Shown here in pieces: positions 1-5,046 of a DNA stretch of 7,796 nt. The DNA is from Fidelibacterota bacterium (GTDB lineage: Bacteria; Marinisomatota; Marinisomatia; Marinisomatales; UBA1611). The stretch spans positions 10,379-18,174 of the forward strand of contig NZKX01000033.1 in NCBI GenBank assembly GCA_002694025.1. Reading direction: 5' to 3'. The notes beneath the pieces are model-generated. The model did not search any database and was not told the origin of the DNA. It was given only the letters and a program-made list of their open reading frames with translations. Position numbers and translations under genes: made by a program. How positions within the stretch are numbered: the first letter of the stretch is position 1; each line of letters starts with the position of its first letter.

Positions 1-138
1 TGCGAGGTGAATATAATTCCGGAAAATAGAGAATCAATGAACTTTCATAAAAAGTACGGATTTAAGGAAGTAGGGCAAAAGGATACTGAAAATGGGGTAA
101 AAAAGGTAGCCTATATGTTGTGTGAATTATCCCAATGA
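1..138 (+). CDS. GNAT-family N-acetyltransferase, C-terminal fragment (5' end outside window)
   Basis: The first 45 codons, closed by TGA at 136-138, read as the end of a GNAT acetyltransferase, a family that moves an acetyl group from acetyl-CoA to an amine. The segment CEVNIIPENRESMNFHKKYG followed by FKEVG is the classic GNAT C-terminal signature: an EVN strand, then an asparagine-rich turn, then the F-H-K-K-Y-G-F helix and strand. The closing part resembles the predicted acetyltransferases of COG3818, recalled from memory and not searched. The acetyl-CoA-binding loop lies upstream and cannot be seen, so the substrate is unknown. The gene is cut by the window edge, not by an internal lesion. 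It ends 54 nt before the Crp/Fnr gene. Confidence 0.85.
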   Translation, partial: CEVNIIPENRESMNFHKKYGFKEVGQKDTENGVKKVAYMLCELSQ

Positions 139-192
139 CAATATTTCAAAATTTCATTCTACTAAAATAACCATTTAGGGATTTAAATTTTT

Positions 193-768
193 ATGAAATA
201 CTTACAAAGCTTTCCACTCTTTTCATCTCTAAAAGATTCTGAATTAATAATGTTGGATACATTAACAGAAAAAAAAGAATATAAAAAGGATACAGTCCTA
301 CTTGAAAAAAGCCAAGTCTCAAAAAAACTAATATTTTTAAATCAAGGTATTGTTGCAAGTGTTTATGAGGATAGAGGAAAGAAGTTCATAAGAGATTTTT
401 ACTTTCCACCCCTAATATTTACCGAGCAAGAAAGCTTTGTTAAACAAATACCTGCAAAATTCTCAATTTTAAGTGTTACAGATATTATATGTCATTTAAT
501 AACCAAGGATTCTTTAGATATTGCCTATGAAAGAATACCCTCTCTTAAAGAGATAGGTAATGAATTATTGTTTAATGGCTTTGTAAATATATCTAATCGA
601 TTAGAATCTCTACTTACATTAAATCCAGAGAAGAGATATTTAAAACTATTAAACGAAAATCCAAAGTTACTTAATAAAATACCTCTTAAATTGATTGCAT
701 CATACCTAGGAATAACAGATGTTGCTCTGAGCCGAATACGAAAAAGAATATCTCTACCAAAAAAATAA
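193..768 (+). CDS. Crp/Fnr-family transcriptional regulator
   Basis: A 191-residue cytoplasmic transcription factor with the Crp/Fnr layout. Residues about 5-110 form a cyclic-nucleotide-binding-like beta-roll (cNBD), about 110-145 are the dimerisation helix region, and about 145-187 are a helix-turn-helix whose recognition part reads IASYLGITDVALSRIRKRI. That wording is typical of the many small Bacteroidota Crp/Fnr proteins. The sensory domain lacks the G-E-x-x-R-[AS] phosphate-cassette motif of true cAMP receptors. There is only one cysteine (Cys100), so it cannot carry an FNR-type iron-sulphur cluster, and its ligand, if any, is unknown. The ATG at 193 has only a weak AGGG upstream (about 177-180), normal for this group. 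Its target is not shown; the esterase 54 nt downstream is the simplest candidate. Class confidence is high, specific function is low. Confidence 0.9.
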   Translation: MKYLQSFPLFSSLKDSELIMLDTLTEKKEYKKDTVLLEKSQVSKKLIFLNQGIVASVYEDRGKKFIRDFYFPPLIFTEQESFVKQIPAKFSILSVTDIICHLITKDSLDIAYERIPSLKEIGNELLFNGFVNISNRLESLLTLNPEKRYLKLLNENPKLLNKIPLKLIASYLGITDVALSRIRKRISLPKK

Positions 769-778
769 TGATAAAACT

Positions 779-812
779 TTAATTGGTATCATCTGTTTGC
801 TTAATTGATTAA
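779..812. promoter_or_regulatory. Candidate operator: direct repeat TTAATTG with an embedded inverted repeat
   Basis: TTAATTG occurs at 779-785 and again at 801-807, 22 bp apart start to start, which is about two helical turns. The second copy forms part of TTAAT-TG-ATTAA (801-812), an inverted repeat with a 2-nt centre. It lies in the 54-nt gap between the regulator gene and the esterase, a natural place for an operator. It does not match the classical Crp (TGTGA-N6-TCACA) or FNR (TTGAT-N4-ATCAA) sites, and such AT-rich repeats arise easily by chance, so this is only a suggestion. Confidence 0.2.
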
Positions 813-822
813 ATAACCTATC

Positions 823-2025
823 ATGAAGAAACTATTATTTATTTACTCTCTAGCACTTTTCTTTTCTTGTACAAATAAGAAAGTAAAAAAACAAGGTCAC
901 GAGGGTGAAAATTCTTTTTCATTGACTTATGAGGAAGCAAAAAACTTAGAGCACAAACTGTATCAAGAATATGCAGCTGATCTTTTATTAAAGCGTAGTC
1001 TAGAAATTGAAAATAAATTAATCAGTATTGAAAATTTAAACTTAAAATACCATATAAGGTTTTTTGGTGAAATGCCATCAACTGGCTGGAGTCTTTTTAT
1101 TTCTTTACATGGAGGAGGTGGAGTAGATCCATCAATTAATGAGAGGCAGTGGAACAGGCACAAAGGATTGTATCAACTTAAACAAGGTATTTTACTAACT
1201 CCACGATCGCCGACAGACACCTGGAATATGTGGCATCAAGAGCACATAGACAAAATACTTAATAGATTGATACAAAATATGATAGCTAAGTATAAAATAA
1301 ACCCAAACAAAGTATTCCTTTTAGGGTACTCTGCTGGTGGTGATGGAGTTTATCAACTCGCTCCCAGAATGGCAGATCGATTTGCTGCAGCTTCAATGTC
1401 AGCAGGTCACCCTAATGATGCTAGCCCTCTTGGACTTAGAAATATAGGATTTGCTATCCATATGGGTGAAAATGATTCAGCATACAACCGTAATACTGTT
1501 GCAGAAGAATGGAAAAGTGAATTGGAGAGACTAAAAAATATAGATCCAAGTGGGTATAATCATATGGTTAAAATTTATGAGAACAGAGGGCATCAAATTT
1601 CACACGCAAAAGAAAATTACATCCTTGAAAATAATAATAATGGAATTGACTCATCCGGAATTTTATGGATGTCAAAATTCACAAGAATTCCCTACCCTAA
1701 AAAAATAGTTTGGAGGCAGGATGATGTAACTCATAATCGTTTTTATTGGCTAAAAGTTAATGAACCTGAAAAAAATTCATTGATTATTGCTAGCATTGAG
1801 GGTCAACTAATTAAAGTTTCAAATTCAACTGTGAATGAAATTATAATAAGGTTAAACGATAATCTTTTAAATATGGATGATAAAATCAAAGTGATTTATG
1901 AGGGAAAAGAAATATTTAGTGGTTATGTTCCAAGAAGAAAGGAAGTCATCTTAAGTTCTCTTAATGAGTATGGCGATCCAGAAAGTGTATACTATGGTGA
2001 AATATCCGTTTCATTCGATAATTAA
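823..2025 (+). CDS. Lipoprotein alpha/beta-hydrolase (esterase/depolymerase-like)
   Basis: A 400-residue secreted hydrolase. The N-terminus has a short lipoprotein signal ending in L-F-F-S-C, so Cys16 would be lipidated and the enzyme anchored to a membrane facing outward. The hydrolase core spans about residues 70-285. LHGGGG (95-100) fits the oxyanion-hole strand, G-Y-S-A-G places the nucleophile at Ser170, Asp218 in MGENDS is the likely acid, and His257 in NRGHQ is the likely general base. The layout resembles the PHB-depolymerase/LpqC-like esterases. Residues about 290-397 form an extra beta-rich domain (WRQDDVTHNRFYWL near 297-310, GKEIFSGYVPRR at 361-372) that I recall behind such hydrolases in Planctomycetes and Bacteroidota. 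The substrate (polyester, carbohydrate ester or peptide) cannot be told. It follows the Crp/Fnr gene by 54 nt and may be its target. No good Shine-Dalgarno precedes the ATG, but the signal peptide fixes the start. Confidence 0.85.
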   Translation: MKKLLFIYSLALFFSCTNKKVKKQGHEGENSFSLTYEEAKNLEHKLYQEYAADLLLKRSLEIENKLISIENLNLKYHIRFFGEMPSTGWSLFISLHGGGGVDPSINERQWNRHKGLYQLKQGILLTPRSPTDTWNMWHQEHIDKILNRLIQNMIAKYKINPNKVFLLGYSAGGDGVYQLAPRMADRFAAASMSAGHPNDASPLGLRNIGFAIHMGENDSAYNRNTVAEEWKSELERLKNIDPSGYNHMVKIYENRGHQISHAKENYILENNNNGIDSSGILWMSKFTRIPYPKKIVWRQDDVTHNRFYWLKVNEPEKNSLIIASIEGQLIKVSNSTVNEIIIRLNDNLLNMDDKIKVIYEGKEIFSGYVPRRKEVILSSLNEYGDPESVYYGEISVSFDN

Positions 2026-2043
2026 TTTTTTAATTCATTAATT

Positions 2044-2066
2044 AAGACAATTTGACATTGTTTTTT
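2044..2066 (+). terminator. Possible weak intrinsic terminator after the esterase
   Basis: Eighteen nt after the esterase stop, ACAAT (2047-2051) pairs with ATTGT (2057-2061) across the loop TTGAC. The stem extends to 8 pairs if one G-T pair at 2046/2062 and two A-T pairs are allowed. A T-run to 2066 overlaps the 3' arm and continues past it. The stem is AT-rich and therefore weak. Position and T-tract fit a rho-independent terminator, but strength is doubtful. Confidence 0.35.
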
Positions 2067-2116
2067 GAAAAAAATCCTATTATGCTGACAATTATTAGGT
2101 AATTTTTTTTTTGCAT

Positions 2117-2124
2117 TATATTTG
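2117..2124 (+). promoter_or_regulatory. Bacteroidota-type -7 promoter element TATATTTG
   Basis: TATATTTG matches the Bacteroidota primary-sigma -7 consensus TAnnTTTG exactly. It lies 30 nt upstream of the small ORF start, which would give a leader of about 20-25 nt containing the TAGGAG ribosome site. I see no convincing TTG -33 element at the expected distance; a T-tract fills that stretch. The box follows the weak terminator, so it would start a new transcript for the small ORF and phosphatase. The motif is short and AT-rich and also occurs by chance. Confidence 0.4.
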
Positions 2125-2140
2125 TAGTATACCTCTTAAA

Positions 2141-2146
2141 TAGGAG
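2141..2146 (+). promoter_or_regulatory. Strong Shine-Dalgarno for the small ORF
   Basis: TAGGAG lies 7 nt before the ATG at 2154. Most genes in this window lack a recognisable ribosome-binding site, so this one stands out and is the main support for the short reading frame being translated. Confidence 0.6.
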
Positions 2147-2153
2147 TATATAT

Positions 2154-2321
2154 ATGAAAAAAATAAAGATAAGTAGACCAGCGTTTCAGATCCCATTGGA
2201 AAATCTTTTAAAAATATATAGAAGAGAACTTAGAACTGATAAACTAAAGAGTCATCCATCAGAAGAAAATAATATCATAGAGAATAATAAAAGATTCTTT
2301 AACCATATCGGAGTTTGCTAA
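2154..2321 (+). CDS. Small ORF, 55 residues, function unknown
   Basis: An ATG frame of 55 codons ending in TAA at 2319-2321. I do not recognise the product. It is basic in its first two thirds (KKIKISR, KIYRRELRTDKLK) and Asn/Glu-rich later (SEENNIIENNKRFFNHIGVC), with no signal peptide or membrane segment and one terminal cysteine. Support for translation is the promoter-like TATATTTG box at 2117, the TAGGAG ribosome site at 2141, and its tight junction with the next gene: its TAA is immediately followed by the TTG start of the phosphatase-like gene, in the same frame. This suggests translational coupling, with the small protein acting as a leader peptide, partner or regulator of the phosphatase; that is inference. 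It could also be a non-conserved upstream frame. Read-through of the single TAA would produce a fused protein of about 197 residues. Confidence 0.55.
   Translation: MKKIKISRPAFQIPLENLLKIYRRELRTDKLKSHPSEENNIIENNKRFFNHIGVC
2310..2313 (+). promoter_or_regulatory. Shine-Dalgarno deciding the TTG start of the phosphatase-like gene
   Basis: GGAG lies inside the last codons of the small ORF, 8 nt before TTG at 2322. An in-frame TAA directly precedes that TTG, and the next in-frame Met is residue 41, beyond the catalytic loop. The ribosome site and the family N-terminus together fix TTG as the start. Confidence 0.55.
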
Positions 2322-2747
2322 TTGCAAAAAATTCTTTTTGTTTGCACTGCCAATATTTATAGAAGCAGGTTTAGCGAAGAGGTTTTCAATCACTTAGCTA
2401 TAAAAAAAAATATATCCAGCCGAGCATTTTCTGCAGGTTTGATGGTGGGAAATTATACTACAAGAAAGATTTATTATCCTGCTTTAAAAAAATTAAAGCT
2501 ATTAAACATAACACCTTTAAGAAAAGATGAATTATCCATCCATATAGATGACGTTAAATTAAAAGATTTTAATAAAATCATATGCATGGACAAGAATGAG
2601 CATCAACCAATGGTTAAGGAGAATAAAAAGCTTAAGAATATAGAGATTGACTATTGGGATATTATTGATGAGCCATTAGTCCCTAGCAATATATCACTTC
2701 CTAAATGTTTTAGTAAGGTTCAAGAGTTAATAAAAAATATTTCATAG
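2322..2747 (+). CDS. Low-molecular-weight protein-tyrosine-phosphatase-like protein
   Basis: A 141-residue cytoplasmic protein of the LMW-PTP fold, the family that removes phosphate from protein tyrosines and also includes arsenate reductases. The N-terminal strand and P-loop read ILFVCTANIYRS, giving the C-x5-R-S signature with catalytic Cys8, Arg14 and Ser15. Other family marks are the SAG turn at 37-39, IICMDKNEH at 87-94, and WDIIDEP at 112-118, where Asp113 or Asp116 should be the general acid. The loop has Tyr13 where most members carry cysteine (ICRSP), and Arg16 replaces the usual proline. The length is normal for bacterial members. It starts at TTG directly after the small ORF's stop, so expression is probably coupled to it. 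No tyrosine kinase or capsule gene is adjacent, so the substrate is open. An arsenate reductase role is less likely, as no ars genes are nearby. Confidence 0.8.
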   Translation: MQKILFVCTANIYRSRFSEEVFNHLAIKKNISSRAFSAGLMVGNYTTRKIYYPALKKLKLLNITPLRKDELSIHIDDVKLKDFNKIICMDKNEHQPMVKENKKLKNIEIDYWDIIDEPLVPSNISLPKCFSKVQELIKNIS

Positions 2748-2818
2748 ATGTAATTACTATCCTTTTCGAAAACAATTGGAATAAATTAAATAGTCATTCT
2801 TTTATTTTAAACAAAATA

Positions 2819-2850
2819 TGATATTGACAAATAAATATCAAAAAGTTGAT
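2819..2850. repeat. Overlapping inverted repeats upstream of the lamin-tail gene
   Basis: TGATATT (2819-2825) pairs with AATATCA (2834-2840) over an 8-nt loop. Sharing bases with the second arm, ATCAA (2837-2841) pairs with TTGAT (2846-2850) over AAAG. The two stems exclude one another. They lie 32-63 nt before the start of the lipoprotein gene and could be an operator or an RNA switch, but AT-rich DNA yields such arms by chance and there is no T-run behind them. Confidence 0.2.
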
Positions 2851-2881
2851 TAGATTGTTTATAAAATCCGCTAAGATTTAA

Positions 2882-3481
2882 ATGAAAAGAAATTTCCTTA
2901 TGCAAATAAAAATTATATCTATAAATCTTTTATTTTTTTTATTTTGTCATTCTTGTAAAGACTTTAATTCAAACGATGAAATAATTGATTATGGAATTGT
3001 GATTAATGAGATCAATTATAATTCATCTGACAATTTTGATCCTGATGACTGGATTGAAATTTATAATAGCAGTAATGAGTTAATAAATATAGGATTTTGG
3101 ATGTTGAAAGATGAAAATGATGATAACGTCGCAGTTATTCCTGAAAGTACGCTTATAGCTCCCAATCAATATATTATTTTTTGTAAGGATTCTCTAAAAT
3201 TTTCTCAAAAATTTCCAAATGTAATCTTCCATGCTACTCAGCTTAATTTTGGTCTAAGCGGCTCCAAGGACGCGGTTAGAATCTTTGATTCAAATGGAAC
3301 TTTAGCTGATATAGTAGAATATAAGGATGATCCTCCGTGGCCAGGGGAGGCTGATGGCGAGGGTGCAACCTTAGAACTAAAACATCCTAGTCTGGATAAT
3401 TCATATGGGTACAATTGGGCTCCGTCATCATTAAATGGTACTCCAGGAAACATAAACAGTAGTTTTATAGAAATTCCTTAA
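2882..3481 (+). CDS. Lamin-tail-domain (LTD) lipoprotein
   Basis: A 199-residue envelope protein. It begins with a lysine/arginine n-region and a hydrophobic stretch ending FCHSC, so Cys25 is the probable lipid anchor, though the lipobox is weak (Cys at -3). An alternative ATG at residue 7 would still leave a usable signal. Residues about 37-145 form a bacterial lamin-tail immunoglobulin-like domain: VINEINYNSSD, DDWIEIYNSSNELINIGFWML, then LIAPNQYIIF and DAVRIFDSNG. After it comes the usual trailing motif with W-P-G-E-A-D-G-E-G-A-T-L-E-L (153-166), W179 and GTPGNIN (186-192). Such domains are common in large exported nucleases, CotH-kinase proteins and surface proteins of Bacteroidota, and usually serve binding or display. 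Here the domain stands alone, without a catalytic module or a sorting tail. It precedes the DUF4956 and DUF2490 genes and probably works with them at the cell surface; that is inference. Confidence 0.85.
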   Translation: MKRNFLMQIKIISINLLFFLFCHSCKDFNSNDEIIDYGIVINEINYNSSDNFDPDDWIEIYNSSNELINIGFWMLKDENDDNVAVIPESTLIAPNQYIIFCKDSLKFSQKFPNVIFHATQLNFGLSGSKDAVRIFDSNGTLADIVEYKDDPPWPGEADGEGATLELKHPSLDNSYGYNWAPSSLNGTPGNINSSFIEIP

Positions 3482-3595
3482 ATTTTTTTTAAATATTAAA
3501 ATCAAATCCTGTTAGATTGAATTTAAATTGTTAGGTTCTTGTTAGAATTTATACTGATATTCTTCAATTTTTATAAAAATCTAATCTTAAAAATC

Positions 3596-4171
3596 ATGGA
3601 ATTAACAATTGGGCTTTCAAGCCTATTAATGAAATATACTTTTAGTACTTTTATAGCTTATTTAATTATAATCCAAATCTATAGAAGATTTCATGAAGGC
3701 AACGAATTTGTTTTTACATACTTCATGTTCAATTCCCTTATATTTTTCTTTGCCTACATACTTGGTAGTATGGATATAAATATTGGATTTGCATTTGGTC
3801 TTTTTGCTGTTTTTGCCATTCTAAGATATCGGACTGATCCAATCCCGATTAAAGAAATGACTTACTTATTTATTGTAATAACACTTGGTGTTATTAATGC
3901 TATTGGAACAAACGAAGTTTCGCTGCAAGAATTAGGTTTTGCAAACTTTGTTATTATTGTTTTAACCTTTTTACTCGAAGCAACTGGTAAAGAAGAAACT
4001 TTAGGCCGCAGGACAATAGAATATGATGTTTTAGAAAATATTAAACCTGAGAACCATGGTAATTTGAAGCAAGATCTAGAGCATAGGACTGGACTTTCCA
4101 TTAAAAAATTTGAGATAGGGAGAATTTTCCTTGATAAGGTAAATATCAAAATATTTTATGAAGAAGATTAA
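3596..4171 (+). CDS. DUF4956 inner-membrane protein
   Basis: A 191-residue membrane protein if the ATG at 3596 is used. The frame stays open to a TTG at 3539, but MELTIGLSSLLMKYTF matches where family members begin, so I prefer the ATG. Hydrophobic segments fall at about residues 11-29, 40-57, 61-76, 88-104 and 114-128, giving four or five membrane passes. The family hallmark is the loop with LRYRTDPIPIKEMTYLF at 76-92, following GFAFGLFAVFAI. The remaining 60 residues are soluble and probably cytoplasmic, with IKPENH and DLEHRTGLSIKKFEIGRI, also typical of the family. The molecular function is unknown. DUF4956 genes are often beside VTC-domain polyphosphate polymerase and CotH-kinase genes; neither is in this window. 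It follows the LTD lipoprotein and ends 18 nt before the DUF2490 gene, so the latter two are surely one operon. Confidence 0.85.
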   Translation: MELTIGLSSLLMKYTFSTFIAYLIIIQIYRRFHEGNEFVFTYFMFNSLIFFFAYILGSMDINIGFAFGLFAVFAILRYRTDPIPIKEMTYLFIVITLGVINAIGTNEVSLQELGFANFVIIVLTFLLEATGKEETLGRRTIEYDVLENIKPENHGNLKQDLEHRTGLSIKKFEIGRIFLDKVNIKIFYEED

Positions 4172-4189
4172 TATTCCATCCTTTAATAA

Positions 4190-4849
4190 ATGTGTAAAGA
4201 AATCAATGTTATAAAAAACACTAGAAAATTTTGTTTAATAGTGTTTTTTTTTACGGTTTTTAATTCTATCCTTGCTAATGTTGATTATGAATCTTGGAGT
4301 AGTTTAGAATTTAGAAAAAAATTACCTTTCTCTTTTGAATTAGATTTTGAACAATCCTTAAGACTAAAGGACAATCTCTCTTCATTTAAGCAGACATTTA
4401 CTGAAACTTCGATATCATACAATATGTTTAATGGAATGAAGTTTTTTATTCCTTTTAGGTACGCAGTTTTTAAAGATAAAATAAAAAAAAGAATTAGTTT
4501 TGGTGCAGCATATAAGCATAATTTTAATAAAATTAGCTTTAGATATAGAATTAAACTTCAAAAGACTTATTTAGATGATAAGATTTTTAATCCCTTAATT
4601 AGGAATAAATTTACTTTAGGTTCTAAAATTAATAAAAAATTAAGACCTTATGTTTCTCAAGAATTTTCCCATTTTGCCCAAGATGGTCAATTTGATTATG
4701 ATGAATATAGGCTATCTGTAGGAGTAAGAATTAATTTAGGAAAGAAAAGAGAGACCAAAATCTTTTACACACAAAAGATCGAAGGCTTAAGTAAGAAAAA
4801 CCAAGATAAAGCCAATGTATTAGGGCTTTCTTATGCCTTTGAGTGGTAA
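4190..4849 (+). CDS. DUF2490 outer-membrane beta-barrel protein
   Basis: A 219-residue exported protein. Residues about 12-29 are a signal peptide (KFCLIVFFF core, cleavage likely after SILA), leaving a mature start at NVDYESWSSLEF. The mature chain alternates polar and aromatic residues in short strands (FELDFEQSL, ISFGAAYKHNF, ISFRYRIKLQKTY, YRLSVGVRINLG, KIFYTQKIEG) and ends in Ala-Phe-Glu-Trp. A terminal aromatic residue is the outer-membrane insertion signal, so this is a small 8-12 strand barrel. The pattern fits DUF2490, whose members have no assigned activity. It starts 18 nt after the DUF4956 gene, which suggests an inner-membrane/outer-membrane pair acting on one envelope process. 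There is no other plausible start near the signal peptide, and no clear ribosome site. Barrel confidence is high, family name moderately high. Confidence 0.8.
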   Translation: MCKEINVIKNTRKFCLIVFFFTVFNSILANVDYESWSSLEFRKKLPFSFELDFEQSLRLKDNLSSFKQTFTETSISYNMFNGMKFFIPFRYAVFKDKIKKRISFGAAYKHNFNKISFRYRIKLQKTYLDDKIFNPLIRNKFTLGSKINKKLRPYVSQEFSHFAQDGQFDYDEYRLSVGVRINLGKKRETKIFYTQKIEGLSKKNQDKANVLGLSYAFEW

Positions 4850-4930
4850 TCAATGATAAAGTTCAAGAATTTTAAATTAAGTATTGTCGACCTAACGCCA
4901 TCCTTAAGGTGACTTTCTATTAGTTATTAT

Positions 4931-4938
4931 TATATTTG
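4931..4938 (+). promoter_or_regulatory. Bacteroidota-type -7 promoter element TATATTTG upstream of nei
   Basis: Another exact TAnnTTTG match in the 197-nt gap (4850-5046) before the DNA glycosylase gene. With the box at 2117 it shares the ten bases ATTATATTTG. It would give a leader of about 100 nt for the nei-rnr transcript. No TTG -33 element is visible at the right distance. Apart from this box the gap holds only short AT-rich palindromes (CCTTAAGG at 4902-4909, AATACTGTATT at 4970-4980) and no credible gene or strong terminator. Confidence 0.35.
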
Positions 4939-5046
4939 ACATTTATTAATTAATGAGCCGATTATTTTTAATACTGTATTGATTTATACGGGTAATTTGT
5001 ACTAAATATTTAAATGTTTTTAAATTATTTAACTTATCTATAAATA

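Noticed and set aside
963..1163. Minus-strand open frame of 66 codons inside the esterase gene
   Set aside because: It lies opposite a strongly supported hydrolase and has no ribosome site or recognisable domain; it is a shadow of the plus-strand gene.
2154..2747. Small ORF plus phosphatase as one gene broken by a nonsense mutation
   Set aside because: The phosphatase family normally starts right at its first beta strand, exactly where the TTG lies, and that TTG has its own Shine-Dalgarno; the upstream part is not a known phosphatase extension.
3238..3453. Minus-strand open frame of 71 codons inside the LTD gene
   Set aside because: It is opposite the conserved lamin-tail motifs and looks like low-complexity reverse translation, not a protein.
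3539..3595. TTG start adding 19 residues to the DUF4956 protein
   Set aside because: The extension is an extra hydrophobic stretch not seen at the family N-terminus as I know it, and the ATG at 3596 matches where the family begins.
3862..4149. Minus-strand open frame of 95 codons inside the DUF4956 gene
   Set aside because: The plus strand carries the family signature and the minus frame shows no domain or initiation signal.
4853..4912. Short frame of 19 codons in the gap before nei
   Set aside because: It has no ribosome site, no recognisable product and is too short to support.
4973..4994. LexA-box-like sequence TACTGTATTGATTTATAC upstream of the DNA-repair gene nei
   Set aside because: The left half resembles the E. 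coli SOS box, but the right half does not complete CTG-N10-CAG and the spacing is off. Bacteroidota LexA sites are also different, and nei is not a typical SOS gene.
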